Part shown: piece after piece, positions 33,373 to 42,156 of the stretch
Numbering within the stretch: position 1 is the first letter of the stretch
Layout of the letters: every line of letters begins with the position of its first letter
Source: Betaproteobacteria bacterium
GTDB lineage: Bacteria > Pseudomonadota > Gammaproteobacteria > Burkholderiales > Burkholderiaceae_C
NCBI GenBank assembly: GCA_016716535.1
Contig: JADJWD010000005.1
Span: 806,001-870,000, forward strand
Direction of reading: 5' to 3'
DNA length: 64,000 nucleotides
Program-made: the position numbers and the translations under genes
The notes under the pieces: generated by a model
Database searches by the model: none
Told to the model about the DNA's origin: nothing
Seen by the model: the letters and a program-made list of their open reading frames with translations, nothing else

Positions 33373-36300
33373 TCAATCACTCCCGAACCGCGTTTCCGTC
33401 GCGTCGAGCACCTCGTCGAGCACTTCGAGGAAAGGCGCCAGCGCCAGCGGCTTGGTCACATAGTGCGCCGCGCCGAGGGTGAGCGCCTGCTCCATGCGCG
33501 CCGGCGTCGCGTCGGCCGAGACGACGATGACCGGGATCGCCGCCGTCTCGTCGTCGGCCATTAGGTGGCGCAGCAGTTCGGGCCCGGTGATGTCGGGCAG
33601 GTGCATGTCCAGCAGGATCAGGTCGGGGTGCAGGCGGCGCGCCGCAGCCAGGCCGTCCAGGCCGAGCGTGGCCACTTCCAGGTGCACCTGCGGGCGCTGC
33701 AGCAGCACGCCGCGCATCACTTCGACGTTGGTCTCGTTGTCCTCGATGTACAGCACGGTGCGCTGCCGGTACTGCGCTGTCGAGGTCGTCGTCGGCGCCT
33801 CGCTGGCCACCGCCGGCGCGCGCGCCAGCGGCAGCTCGAGGGTGAAGGTCGAGCCGGCGCCGGCGCGGCTTTGCGCTTGCAGCGTGCCGCCCATCATCTC
33901 GGCCAGCCGCCGCGCGATGACCAGGCCGATGCCGGTGCCTTCGACGCCGCTGCCCTCGCGGCCGAGGCGGTTGTAGGGCTCGAAGAGCCGCTGCAGCTGC
34001 GCGCCCGTCATGCCGAGGCCGGTGTCGATCACCTGCAGCGTCAGCATGCCGGTGCCATCCCCGCCATCCACCGCCACCGACGCGCGCAGCGTCACGCGGC
34101 CGTGCTCGCGGTTGTACTTGACGGCGTTGGACAGCAGGTTGGTCAGCACCTGCTTCAGCCGCGTCGGGTCGGCGGCCACCGGCGGCAGTCGCCGCGGGAG
34201 TTCGAGCTGCCACTCGACGCCGCGCGCCGTGGCCGCCGCCGCGACCAGGTCGACGCAGGCGCCGACGAGTTCGGGCAGGTCGACCGGCTCGAGCTGCAAC
34301 TGCACCGCGCCCGACTCGATGCGCGCCAGGTCCAGCGTGTCGTTGACCAGCTCGAGCAGGTGCCAGCCGGCGCGCTGGATTTGCGTCACCCAGCTGCGCT
34401 GGTGCTCGGGCAGCGCCGGCTTCTTGTCCAGCCCCAGCAGCTGCGCGAAGCCGAGCATCGCGTTCAGCGGCGTGCGCAGCTCGTGGCTCATGCGCGAGAC
34501 GAACTCGCTCTTCGCGCGGCTGGCGGATTCGGCGCGCTGGCGTGCGCGCTCGGCCTGTTCGAGCTGCAAGTGCTCGGTCAGGTCTTCGATCACCGCCACC
34601 ATGTGCGTGACGCGCTTGCTTTCGGGCGCGCGCAGCGCGGTGACGGCGATGCGGACGGTCAGCGGCTCCTGCGTCGCCTGGGGCTCTGACGCTTCTTGCG
34701 CCCCCTCGCCGTCTGCTGCCGCCGGCGCCGTCGGGGCGCCCAGCCGCAGCCGGAACTGCCGCCGCACGACCTCGATGCGGCCGGCCAGCAGGTCGTAGTG
34801 GTCACGTTGCAGGGCCGGCAGGTCCTCGGGCACGGTGAGGCTCGCGACGGTGTGCGCCAGCAGCTTCTCGGGCGGCCGGCCGACCATGCGGAACAGGTGC
34901 GGGTTGCCGTGCAGCAGCCGGCCGTGCGGGTCGAGGAAGGCGATGCCGAGCGGCGCGTTGTCGAGGATGCTGCGCAGCCGCGCCTCGCTGGCCGCCCGTT
35001 CCTTCTCGGCGACGCGCCGCTCGGCGACCTCGCGGCGCAGGTCACGCGTCGCGGCATCGACGGCGCGCTGCGTGCGCAGCGCCTGGCCGGTGACGCTGAG
35101 CAGCCACGCGCCGAGCATCGCCGCGGCCGCGAAGCCCGACACCGTCAGCAGCCAGTGCACCGAGGGCTCGCCCGGCGCCGGCCCGGCGGCACGCAGCAGC
35201 CGCAGTTCGAGCGGCCGGTCAGCCAATTGCACGCGCCGTTGTGTGCGCGCTGTCGTGCCGGCCTCGGCGCAGCCGGGCGCGCCGGCCAGCAGGGGCCGAG
35301 CCGCACGCGGATCGGGGTCGACGAGGCACCACCGCTCGCCCGGGCCGATGGCGTCCGACAGCCCGGCCAGCAGCGCCTCGGCGCGCAACGCGACGAAGAG
35401 CACGCCGCGCGTGGCATCGGTGTCGCCGCCGATCGCCTGGTACAAAACGACGCCGATCTCGTCGCGCGCCGACTGCGTGAGCACGAAGCCGGCCGTCGCG
35501 GCGGCCTTGCCGGTGCGGCGCGTCGCCTCGATCGCCGCGCGCGCCGCCGGCACCGACATCGAGTTGACCCCCAGCGCGTCCGCGTTGCCTGCCAGCGGCT
35601 CGATGCGCCGCACGACCACCGCTTCGCCGTCGGCGGCCAGCGCGCGGCCGCCGTCGCGCTGGCGCACCCGGAAGTCGTGCGGCCCTTCGGCGTGCACGGC
35701 CGCCTCCCACGCCGGCAGGTCGGCCGCGGCGACCCGCTCGCCGTAGCCCATCGCCTGCAGCGGCGAGCCGCGGTCGAGCCACCAGGCGGCGGCCGCGCGC
35801 AGCGTCGGTGTGTCGGGCCGGCCGGTCGCGCGCACCGTGGCCACGAGCGTCTGCAACGCGTGCAGCGGCGTCTGCAACCGCTGCTGCACCGAAACGGCCA
35901 GTCGGTCGGCCTCGCGTTCGAAGGCGGCGTTCGCGTGCTCCCGCTCGCGCTCGGCGATCGCCCACATCGCGCCGCCGAGGAGAGCCAGGGCCGCCACCAG
36001 CGGCACGCCCAGGCTGCGCCGGCGCGGCCGCCAGGCCGCCGCCGGCCGGCCGATGAACGCCAGCGCCAGCGGCGTGGCGATCAGCGCGCCGAGCGCGTCG
36101 CCGGCCCACCACGTCAGCCAGTTGTCGAACAGCCGCGCCGGCGTCACCGCGCCCGCCGCGCCGAGCGCCAGCGTCGCCACGCTCGGGCTCGTCATGCACG
36201 CCAGCGCCGCGCCGAGCGCGCCGGCCACGGCGATGTCACGCGGCTCGTTGAGCAGCAGCGGCTTGCCGACGAAGCGGTGCACGAGCCACCCGCCGACCCA

Positions 36301-36606
36301 TGCCTGCGCCGCCGCGCCGACGCCGATGATGAAAGGCAGCACGACCAGCGCCAGCCCCTCCTGGCCGCGCAGCCAGCCGAGGCTGGCGTTGACCGCGAAG
36401 GCGCCGGCGAGCGTGCCCAGCACCGCCGGCCGGCCCCAGGTCAGCACCGCCGCCAGCGCGATGCCGGCCGGCGGGTACAGCGGCGCGGCGTAGCCCGGCG
36501 GCCCGGCAAGCATCAGCGCCACCCAGCCGACCGCGGCGTAGGCGAGCGCGGTGGCCAGCGCGGCGCGCGCCACGCGCCAGGCCCGATGCTCGGCGTCGGC
36601 GCGCAC
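33373..36606 (-). CDS. Hybrid sensor histidine kinase with MASE1, CHASE, PAS and receiver domains
   Basis: A 1077-residue protein from a GTG at 36606; no ATG gives the correct N-terminus. Order: MASE1-like membrane domain of about seven helices (1-220), periplasmic CHASE-like domain (about 225-475), a transmembrane helix (about 482-502), PAS domain (about 540-660), HisKA with MSHELRTPLN (His near 707), HATPase with N box LLSNAVKYN and DTGLGM (about 864), and a C-terminal receiver with LLDMHLP (Asp near 999) and VTKPL. It probably senses a small ligand and relays phosphate to its own receiver; no partner phosphotransfer protein or output regulator is adjacent. It sits 29 bases after ychF on the same strand. 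Confidence 0.88.
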   Translation of the reverse strand: MRADAEHRAWRVARAALATALAYAAVGWVALMLAGPPGYAAPLYPPAGIALAAVLTWGRPAVLGTLAGAFAVNASLGWLRGQEGLALVVLPFIIGVGAAAQAWVGGWLVHRFVGKPLLLNEPRDIAVAGALGAALACMTSPSVATLALGAAGAVTPARLFDNWLTWWAGDALGALIATPLALAFIGRPAAAWRPRRRSLGVPLVAALALLGGAMWAIAEREREHANAAFEREADRLAVSVQQRLQTPLHALQTLVATVRATGRPDTPTLRAAAAWWLDRGSPLQAMGYGERVAAADLPAWEAAVHAEGPHDFRVRQRDGGRALAADGEAVVVRRIEPLAGNADALGVNSMSVPAARAAIEATRRTGKAAATAGFVLTQSARDEIGVVLYQAIGGDTDATRGVLFVALRAEALLAGLSDAIGPGERWCLVDPDPRAARPLLAGAPGCAEAGTTARTQRRVQLADRPLELRLLRAAGPAPGEPSVHWLLTVSGFAAAAMLGAWLLSVTGQALRTQRAVDAATRDLRREVAERRVAEKERAASEARLRSILDNAPLGIAFLDPHGRLLHGNPHLFRMVGRPPEKLLAHTVASLTVPEDLPALQRDHYDLLAGRIEVVRRQFRLRLGAPTAPAAADGEGAQEASEPQATQEPLTVRIAVTALRAPESKRVTHMVAVIEDLTEHLQLEQAERARQRAESASRAKSEFVSRMSHELRTPLNAMLGFAQLLGLDKKPALPEHQRSWVTQIQRAGWHLLELVNDTLDLARIESGAVQLQLEPVDLPELVGACVDLVAAAATARGVEWQLELPRRLPPVAADPTRLKQVLTNLLSNAVKYNREHGRVTLRASVAVDGGDGTGMLTLQVIDTGLGMTGAQLQRLFEPYNRLGREGSGVEGTGIGLVIARRLAEMMGGTLQAQSRAGAGSTFTLELPLARAPAVASEAPTTTSTAQYRQRTVLYIEDNETNVEVMRGVLLQRPQVHLEVATLGLDGLAAARRLHPDLILLDMHLPDITGPELLRHLMADDETAAIPVIVVSADATPARMEQALTLGAAHYVTKPLALAPFLEVLDEVLDATETRFGSD

Positions 36607-36635
36607 CTTCGAAGCCCTCGAAGCCCGGGCGGGGT

Positions 36636-37733
36636 TCAGACGTTGAACAGGAAGTTCATCACGTCGCCGTCCTTGACGACGTACTCCTTGCCTTCGGCGC
36701 GCATCTTCCCGGCGTCCTTGGCGCCTTGCTCGCCGCCGTGGGCGATGAAGTCGTCGAAGGCGATCGTCTGCGCGCGGATGAAGCCGCGCTCGAAGTCGGT
36801 GTGGATGACGCCGGCGGCCTGCGGCGCCGTGTCGCCGGCATGGATCGTCCAGGCGCGCACTTCCTTGACGCCGGCGGTGAAGTACGTCTGCAGCCCCAGC
36901 AGCTTGAACGCGGCGCGGATCAGCCGGTTCAGGCCCGGCTCGCTTTGCCCCATCTCGGCGAGGAACAGCGCGCGGTCGTCGTCGCCCATGTCGGCCAACT
37001 CCGCCTCGGTCTTGGCGCAGATCGCCACCACTGGCGCGTCGGCATGGCCGCGCGCGTACTCGCGCAGGCGCTCGAGCAGCGGGTTGTTCTCGAAGCCGCT
37101 CTCGCTGACGTTGCCGACGAACATCGCCGGCTTCGCGGTGATCAGGCACAGCGGCTTCAGCACCGTCAGCTCTTCCTTGCTGAAGTCGATGCTGCGCACG
37201 GGCTTCGTCTCGTTCAGCGCCGCCTCGCATTTCTTCAGCACGTCGACGAGCCGCTGCGCCTCCTTGTCGCCGCCGGCCTTGGCCTGCTTGGTCCAGCGCG
37301 CGAGGCTCTTCTCGACGGTGGCGAGGTCCGCCAGGCACAACTCGGTCTGGATGACCTCGATGTCGGCGATCGGGTCGACGCGGCCGGCGACGTGCACGAC
37401 GTTGTCGTCTTCGAAGCAGCGCACGACATTCACGATCGCGTCGGTCTCGCGGATGTGGCTCAGGAACTGGTTGCCCAGGCCCTCACCCTGGCTGGCGCCG
37501 GCGACGAGCCCGGCGATGTCGACGAACTCGACGATCGCCGGCACGACACGCTCGGGCTTCACGAGCGCCGCCAGTTGCGCCAGGCGCGGGTCGGGCAGCT
37601 CGACGATGCCGACGTTCGGCTCGATCGTGCAGAACGGGTAGTTCTCGGCCGCGATGCCGGCCTTCGTGAGGGCGTTGAAGAGCGTCGACTTGCCCACGTT
37701 GGGCAGGCCGACGATGCCGCATTTCAAGCTCAT
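36636..37733 (-). CDS. ychF: Redox-regulated ATPase YchF (Obg family)
   Basis: A 365-residue P-loop protein with Walker A GLPNVGKSTLFN at residues 8-19, the variant G4 region typical of YchF that favours ATP over GTP (NVSESGFENNP, where NxxE replaces NKxD), and the C-terminal TGS domain ending in VKDGDVMNFLFNV. It binds ribosomes and influences translation and oxidative stress tolerance. A GACAAT box at about 37792-37797 on its strand and a 16-base GGCGCCGC palindrome at 37744-37759 lie upstream. Confidence 0.96.
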   Translation of the reverse strand: MSLKCGIVGLPNVGKSTLFNALTKAGIAAENYPFCTIEPNVGIVELPDPRLAQLAALVKPERVVPAIVEFVDIAGLVAGASQGEGLGNQFLSHIRETDAIVNVVRCFEDDNVVHVAGRVDPIADIEVIQTELCLADLATVEKSLARWTKQAKAGGDKEAQRLVDVLKKCEAALNETKPVRSIDFSKEELTVLKPLCLITAKPAMFVGNVSESGFENNPLLERLREYARGHADAPVVAICAKTEAELADMGDDDRALFLAEMGQSEPGLNRLIRAAFKLLGLQTYFTAGVKEVRAWTIHAGDTAPQAAGVIHTDFERGFIRAQTIAFDDFIAHGGEQGAKDAGKMRAEGKEYVVKDGDVMNFLFNV

Positions 37734-37823
37734 GGAAGACGAAGGCGCCGCGCGGCGCCGCTGCTTAAGGGCCCGTCAGGCCGAAGCGCGCATTGTCCCA
37801 GAGGCAAGCGCGGCGGCGCGCAC

Positions 37824-38675
37824 CTAGAACTTCACCCGCGCCTGCACCGCCTGGCCGACGCGCAGCACGTGCTCGATCCCTTCCAGCACGACGGCGTTCA
37901 TGCCGAAGGTGACGCCGCCGCCCATGCGCGCATCGGCGCGAAAGGCTGCCAGCGTGTCGCCGACCGCGTGGCCGCGCTCGCCGCTGGCGGGGTCGACGTC
38001 GGGGATCGTGCAGCGCACGCACGGCTTGACGAGGCGCAGCCGCACCGGCCCCTCGTCGGTGGAGATGGCCAGTTCGTCGAGGTGGTCTTCCTCGAAGGCC
38101 TCGAGCCCGTCGAGCACGAGGTTGGGCCGGAAGCGCTCGATGCCCACCGCCGGCGCGCCGCGTGCGGCCAGCCGCCGGTTCACTTCGGCCAGCGACGCGG
38201 TGCCGGCGACGAGCAGCGGAAAGCCGTCGGCAAACGCCGTCTCGGCCTGCACGTCGCCGGTCCAGCGCCGGTCGGCCAGGCGCTTCTGTTCGGGGTCGAA
38301 GCGCACGATGCGCAGCTTGGCGCCGAGGAAGTCGCTGATCCACTGCGCGGCGAGCGCGCCCATGTCGTAGGCCTTGACCTCGTCGTCCCAGACGCGCGCG
38401 CGGGTGGCCTCTTCGACCGCGTCGAGCCGCAGGTGCAGCGCCAGCATGCCCGGCGCGCGCAACACCAGGTCGTCGGCGCGGAAGCGCGGCTGCACGAGCG
38501 CCATGCGCGGCTGCTCGCGCTGCGTGAGCATCTCGCCCTTTTCATCGACGACCATCCAGGCGCGGTCGAATTCGAGGCCGGTCTCGATCAGCAGCGCCTC
38601 ATCGGGCGAGACGCCGGCGAACGACTTCACCGGGTGGACGTGGAGGCTCGCGATGCGGCAGGAGAGGTCGGACAC
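37824..38675 (-). CDS. MOSC domain-containing protein (YcbX-like)
   Basis: A 283-residue protein with an N-terminal MOSC beta-barrel domain (IASLHVHPVKSFAGVSPDEALL) and a C-terminal MOSC domain containing the conserved Cys in VKPCVRCTIPDVDPASGE. MOSC proteins bind molybdenum cofactor and may transfer sulfur or reduce N-hydroxylated compounds; the ferredoxin domain of E. coli YcbX is absent. The GTG at 38675 is chosen: it puts the conserved N-terminal strand at residue 4-14, and the alternative ATG at 38723 lies inside a CACAAT -10-like box. It is divergent from the UbiH-like gene. Confidence 0.85.
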   Translation of the reverse strand: MSDLSCRIASLHVHPVKSFAGVSPDEALLIETGLEFDRAWMVVDEKGEMLTQREQPRMALVQPRFRADDLVLRAPGMLALHLRLDAVEEATRARVWDDEVKAYDMGALAAQWISDFLGAKLRIVRFDPEQKRLADRRWTGDVQAETAFADGFPLLVAGTASLAEVNRRLAARGAPAVGIERFRPNLVLDGLEAFEEDHLDELAISTDEGPVRLRLVKPCVRCTIPDVDPASGERGHAVGDTLAAFRADARMGGGVTFGMNAVVLEGIEHVLRVGQAVQARVKF

Positions 38676-38816
38676 GGGTGGACTTCGGTGAAGACAGGCG
38701 GTGGGCGCGGGAAGGGGCGGCATTGTGCCGCGGGGCCGGCGTGGCGGGCATCGGGGCACGCCGGTTCGCGCCGGCCCACGCCGTTCCACGCAGGTCGAAC
38801 GGTCAAGGCCGCTCCC

Positions 38817-38822
38817 TACAAT
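38817..38822 (+). promoter_or_regulatory. Putative -10 box (TACAAT) of the UbiH-like gene
   Basis: TACAAT followed by GCCCCG and the ATG at 38829, a spacing that puts the expected transcription start at or next to the start codon. The box creates an out-of-frame ATG at 38821. The rest of the 153-base divergent gap is GC-rich without a clear -35; the opposite strand carries CACAAT at about 38722-38727. Confidence 0.42.
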
Positions 38823-38828
38823 GCCCCG

Positions 38829-39992
38829 ATGCCCAAGACAACCGCGGTTGCCGTTGCCCCCGAGGTGCTCGTGCGCGGCACCGGCGCCGTCGGCCTGACC
38901 GCGGCGCTGGCACTCGCGCGCCAGGGTCTGCGCGTCGCGCTGCAAGGGCCCTTCGACGCCGAAGCGGCGTCGCATGCAACGCCCGACACCACGACCACGC
39001 ACCGCCGCGATGTGCGCGCCTACGCGTTGAACCGCGCCTCGGTCGCCCTGCTCGACTCGCTGAAGGTGTGGGAAGCGATCCCGGCGAACGCACGCACGCA
39101 GGTGCACGACATGCGCATCGAGGGCGACGACGGCACTTCGGTGCTCGAGTTCTCGGCCTGGGGCTCGGCGCTGGCGGAGCTGGCGTGGATCGTCGATGCG
39201 CAGGCGCTCGAGGCAGCACTGCGCCAGGCGGTGCGCTTCGCGCCGCACATCGAGCACATCGCCGCGCCGGTGGCCGCGTCGCTGACGCTGCTGGCCGAAG
39301 GCAAGGACTCGCGCACCCGCGCCGCGCTCGGCGTGCGGATGGCGCGCGAAGGCTACGGCCAGCAGGCGATCGCCGCGCGGCTCGAGACCTCGCAGGCGCA
39401 TGCCGGCCTCGCGCGCCAGTGGTTCCGCGCCCCCGACGTGCTGGCGCTTCTGCCGCTTTCCGAGCCGCGGCGCGACCACGGCCTGGCGCTCGTCTGGTCG
39501 GTGCCCGACGAGCGCGCCCGGCAGCTGCTGGCGATGTCGAACGAGGCATTCGAGGCCGAACTCGCGCAGGCCACCGGCGGCACGGCCGGCGAACTTCGCC
39601 TCGCGAGCGAGCGCGCCGGCTGGCCGCTTTCGATCGGCCGCGCCGAGCCGCTGTACGGGCCCGGTTGGCTGCTCATCGGCGACGCTGCGCACGTCGTCCA
39701 TCCGCTGGCCGGGCAGGGGCTGAACCTGGGCCTCGCCGATGTGACCTGCCTCGCGCGCATCCTCGCCGAACGTGAGCCGTGGCGCAGCCCCGGCGACCCG
39801 CGCCTGCTGGCGCGCCACGCGCGTGAACGCGCCGCCGACACACTGGCGATGGGCTGGGTGACCGACGGGCTGTTGCAGCTCTTTTCACATCCGTCGCCGT
39901 GGGTGAAGGAACTGCGCAACCGCGGCCTCGGTCTCGTCAACCGGTTGCCGCCGGTCAAGCGCGTGCTCACCCGCGCGGCGCTCGGGCGCTGA
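38829..39992 (+). CDS. FAD-dependent monooxygenase, UbiH/UbiF/Coq6-like
   Basis: A 387-residue aromatic hydroxylase. The FAD-binding GxGxxG motif is RGTGAVGLTAALALA (about 17-31), the ribose-binding GDAAHVVHPLAGQGLNLGLADV motif is at about 284-305, and the middle segment LVWSVPDERARQLL is typical of ubiquinone-biosynthesis hydroxylases. It probably hydroxylates a position on the ubiquinone ring; which one cannot be read from sequence. It is followed by a DsbC-like gene 54 bases downstream, as in several Burkholderiales. Confidence 0.88.
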   Translation: MPKTTAVAVAPEVLVRGTGAVGLTAALALARQGLRVALQGPFDAEAASHATPDTTTTHRRDVRAYALNRASVALLDSLKVWEAIPANARTQVHDMRIEGDDGTSVLEFSAWGSALAELAWIVDAQALEAALRQAVRFAPHIEHIAAPVAASLTLLAEGKDSRTRAALGVRMAREGYGQQAIAARLETSQAHAGLARQWFRAPDVLALLPLSEPRRDHGLALVWSVPDERARQLLAMSNEAFEAELAQATGGTAGELRLASERAGWPLSIGRAEPLYGPGWLLIGDAAHVVHPLAGQGLNLGLADVTCLARILAEREPWRSPGDPRLLARHARERAADTLAMGWVTDGLLQLFSHPSPWVKELRNRGLGLVNRLPPVKRVLTRAALGR

Positions 39993-40046
39993 ACGCCCGA
40001 GATCCAAGGGACACGCCAAGGAACTCTCCGAGGAACACGCCGCATC

Positions 40047-40874
40047 ATGTCTGCTCCCCGCTTCACCATCGCGCTCGCCGTGGCGCTCTTCGCGGCCGCC
40101 TGCGGCGGTGCTTCAGAACCGAAAGACAAGCCGGCGGGTGCCGCAAAGGCGGAGACGGCCGCGCCGGCCGCCACCGCGGCCCAGGCCACCGGCCCGGCCG
40201 ACGCCGCGGTGCAGGCCGCGATCCGCAAGGCGCTTTCCGAGCGCATCCCGAAGATGCCGCCGATCGACGAGATCTCGCGCTCGCCGATCGCGGGCCTCTA
40301 CGAAGTGCGCTTCAACGGCGCCGAGATCCTCTACGCCGACGCGACCGGCGACCACGTCATCGTGCAGGGCTCGATCATCGACACGAAGACGCGCACCGAC
40401 CTCACCGAGCAGCGCATGGAAAAGCTGCTGGCGATCGACTTCGCGCAGTTGCCGCTGAAGGACGCGCTCGTCATCAAGCAGGGCACCGGCGCGCGCAAGC
40501 TCGCGGTGTTCGCCGACCCGAACTGCGGCTACTGCAAGCGCTTCGAGCGCGACCTTGCGGCGATCAAGGACGTGACGGTCTACACCTTCCTGCTGCCGAT
40601 CCTCGGCCCCGACTCGACGACGAAGTCGCGCGCCATCTGGTGCGCGAAGGACGGCGCGAAGGCCTGGCGCGCGTGGATGCTCGACGGCGCCGCGCCCGAG
40701 CCGGCGAAGGCCGGCTGCGACACCGCGGCGCTCGATCGCAACCTCGAGTTCGGGCGCAAGCACCGCATCAACGGCACGCCGGCCGTGCTGTTCGAGGACG
40801 GCACGCGCAAGCCCGGCGCGATCCCCGGCGAGATGCTCGAGCGGCTGCTCGCGCAGGCTTCGCGCAAGTCGTGA
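40047..40874 (+). CDS. DsbC-like disulfide isomerase, predicted lipoprotein
   Basis: A 275-residue periplasmic protein. The signal peptide ends in a lipobox (LFAAACGG, Cys at about residue 19), so it is predicted to be lipid-anchored, unlike E. coli DsbC. An Ala/Lys-rich linker is followed by a DsbC N-terminal dimerisation domain (SPIAGLYEVRFNGAEILYAD) and a thioredoxin domain with active-site CGYC in FADPNCGYCKRFERD and the cis-Pro loop INGTPAVLFEDG. A second Cys pair (IWCAKD and AGCDTA) matches the structural disulfide. It corrects wrong disulfides in secreted proteins. A GAGGAA Shine-Dalgarno precedes the start. Confidence 0.9.
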   Translation: MSAPRFTIALAVALFAAACGGASEPKDKPAGAAKAETAAPAATAAQATGPADAAVQAAIRKALSERIPKMPPIDEISRSPIAGLYEVRFNGAEILYADATGDHVIVQGSIIDTKTRTDLTEQRMEKLLAIDFAQLPLKDALVIKQGTGARKLAVFADPNCGYCKRFERDLAAIKDVTVYTFLLPILGPDSTTKSRAIWCAKDGAKAWRAWMLDGAAPEPAKAGCDTAALDRNLEFGRKHRINGTPAVLFEDGTRKPGAIPGEMLERLLAQASRKS

Positions 40875-40911
40875 TGGCGCGAAGCTGAGCGCGACGACGC
40901 TGGCGGACGGT

Positions 40912-42156
40912 TTGGCTGTGGCCGATGTGGCCACGGCGCGCCGGCCGGCGCGTGCGCTGATGCCGTGGCTGCTGGCCGCGCCGGTGGCGGCGGCGCATCT
41001 GCTGCTGGCAATGTGGTGGCCGGCGGATCGCTTCGGCCTCGGCGACGCGACACAGGGGCCGGCGCGCATCGAGGTCGCCTTCGTGCGCGACTTGCAGCCG
41101 GCGGCGCCGGCCGCGGCGCCGCCCCCGCCGGCGCCCCGCACGCGCGTGCTGCGTGCGCCGCCCGCGCTGCGCGCGGCGTCGTCGCCCGGTGCAGCACAAG
41201 ATGCGACCGAAGCGGCCGAAGCGCGCGCGCCGCTGGCGCTGGACGAGGTGCTGCGCGAGGCGGTCGCGCCGCTGGTGGCCGAGGCGCTGCCCCCGGTCGA
41301 GCCGGCGCCGCCGATCGCCCAGGTGCTGGCGCGGGACAGCGTGGCCGGCGTGCCCGGCGCGGTGGGCGTCGATAGCGCGGCGTCTGCAGCTGCGGCCGTG
41401 GCGGCCGCCGCGAGCGCCGCCGCAGCGACCGCCACCGCCTTCGAATGGCCGCCCTCGACGCGGATGTCGTACCTGCTCACCGGCAATTTCAACGGCCCGG
41501 TCGAAGGCCAGGCGCGCGTCGAGTGGCGGCTGGCCGGGTCGCGCTACCAAGTGGAGCTCGAGGTCAGCGTCGGCCCGCCGTTTGCGCCCTTCGTGACGCG
41601 GCAGTTGCTCAGCGACGGCCTCGTCACCGCGGCCGGGCTCGAGCCGCGCCGCTACGACGAGGAGACCCGCATCGCGTTCCGCGCCCCACGGCGGCTTTCG
41701 ATTGCGCTGGACGCCGACCGCGTGCAACTGCCCAACGGCGGCGCCGTGCCGCGCCCGGCGGGCGTGCAGGACAGCGCCAGCCAGTTCGTGCAGATGACGT
41801 GGTTGTTCACGATGCAGCCGGCGCGCCTCTTGGCCGGTTCGACGCTCGCGCTGCCGCTGGCGCTGCCGCGGCATGTCGAGACCTGGATCTACGAGGTGCA
41901 GGGAACGACGACCCTCGAGACGCCGGTCGGCCTGATCGACGCGGTGCACGTGCGCCCGCGCCAGCCGCCGCGCGGCGCCGGCCGCGGTGGCGGCGACTTG
42001 GTCGCCGAATTCTGGGTCGCGCCGACGCTGCAGAACCTGCCGGTGCGTTTCCTGATCCGCCAGGACCAGGACACCTGGGTCGACCTGCGGCTGGCGCGGC
42101 TGCCGCAGCAAGCCGAGCGAGAGAACGCCGGCCGCGCCGGCGTTACCAGGCGTTGA
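40912..42156 (+). CDS. DUF3108 domain protein with TonB-like N-terminus
   Basis: A 414-residue protein; TTG at 40912 or GTG at 40918 is the likely start because no in-frame ATG lies near. An N-terminal hydrophobic helix (about residues 16-36, MPWLLAAPVAAAHLLLAMWW) is followed by Pro/Ala-rich low complexity and an Ala run (about residues 155-178). A periplasmic DUF3108-type beta domain follows (MSYLLTGNFNGPVEGQARVEWRL to WVAPTLQNLPVRFLIRQDQ). The layout is reminiscent of TonB but the C-terminal domain is different. The function is unknown. It overlaps the convergent gene at 42143 by 14 bases. Confidence 0.75.
   Translation: MAVADVATARRPARALMPWLLAAPVAAAHLLLAMWWPADRFGLGDATQGPARIEVAFVRDLQPAAPAAAPPPPAPRTRVLRAPPALRAASSPGAAQDATEAAEARAPLALDEVLREAVAPLVAEALPPVEPAPPIAQVLARDSVAGVPGAVGVDSAASAAAAVAAAASAAAATATAFEWPPSTRMSYLLTGNFNGPVEGQARVEWRLAGSRYQVELEVSVGPPFAPFVTRQLLSDGLVTAAGLEPRRYDEETRIAFRAPRRLSIALDADRVQLPNGGAVPRPAGVQDSASQFVQMTWLFTMQPARLLAGSTLALPLALPRHVETWIYEVQGTTTLETPVGLIDAVHVRPRQPPRGAGRGGGDLVAEFWVAPTLQNLPVRFLIRQDQDTWVDLRLARLPQQAERENAGRAGVTRR

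Noticed and set aside
37744..37759. A perfect 16-base palindrome of GGCGCC units upstream of ychF
   Set aside because: At this GC content short GC palindromes are frequent; without a second copy or a known binding protein I do not call it an operator.
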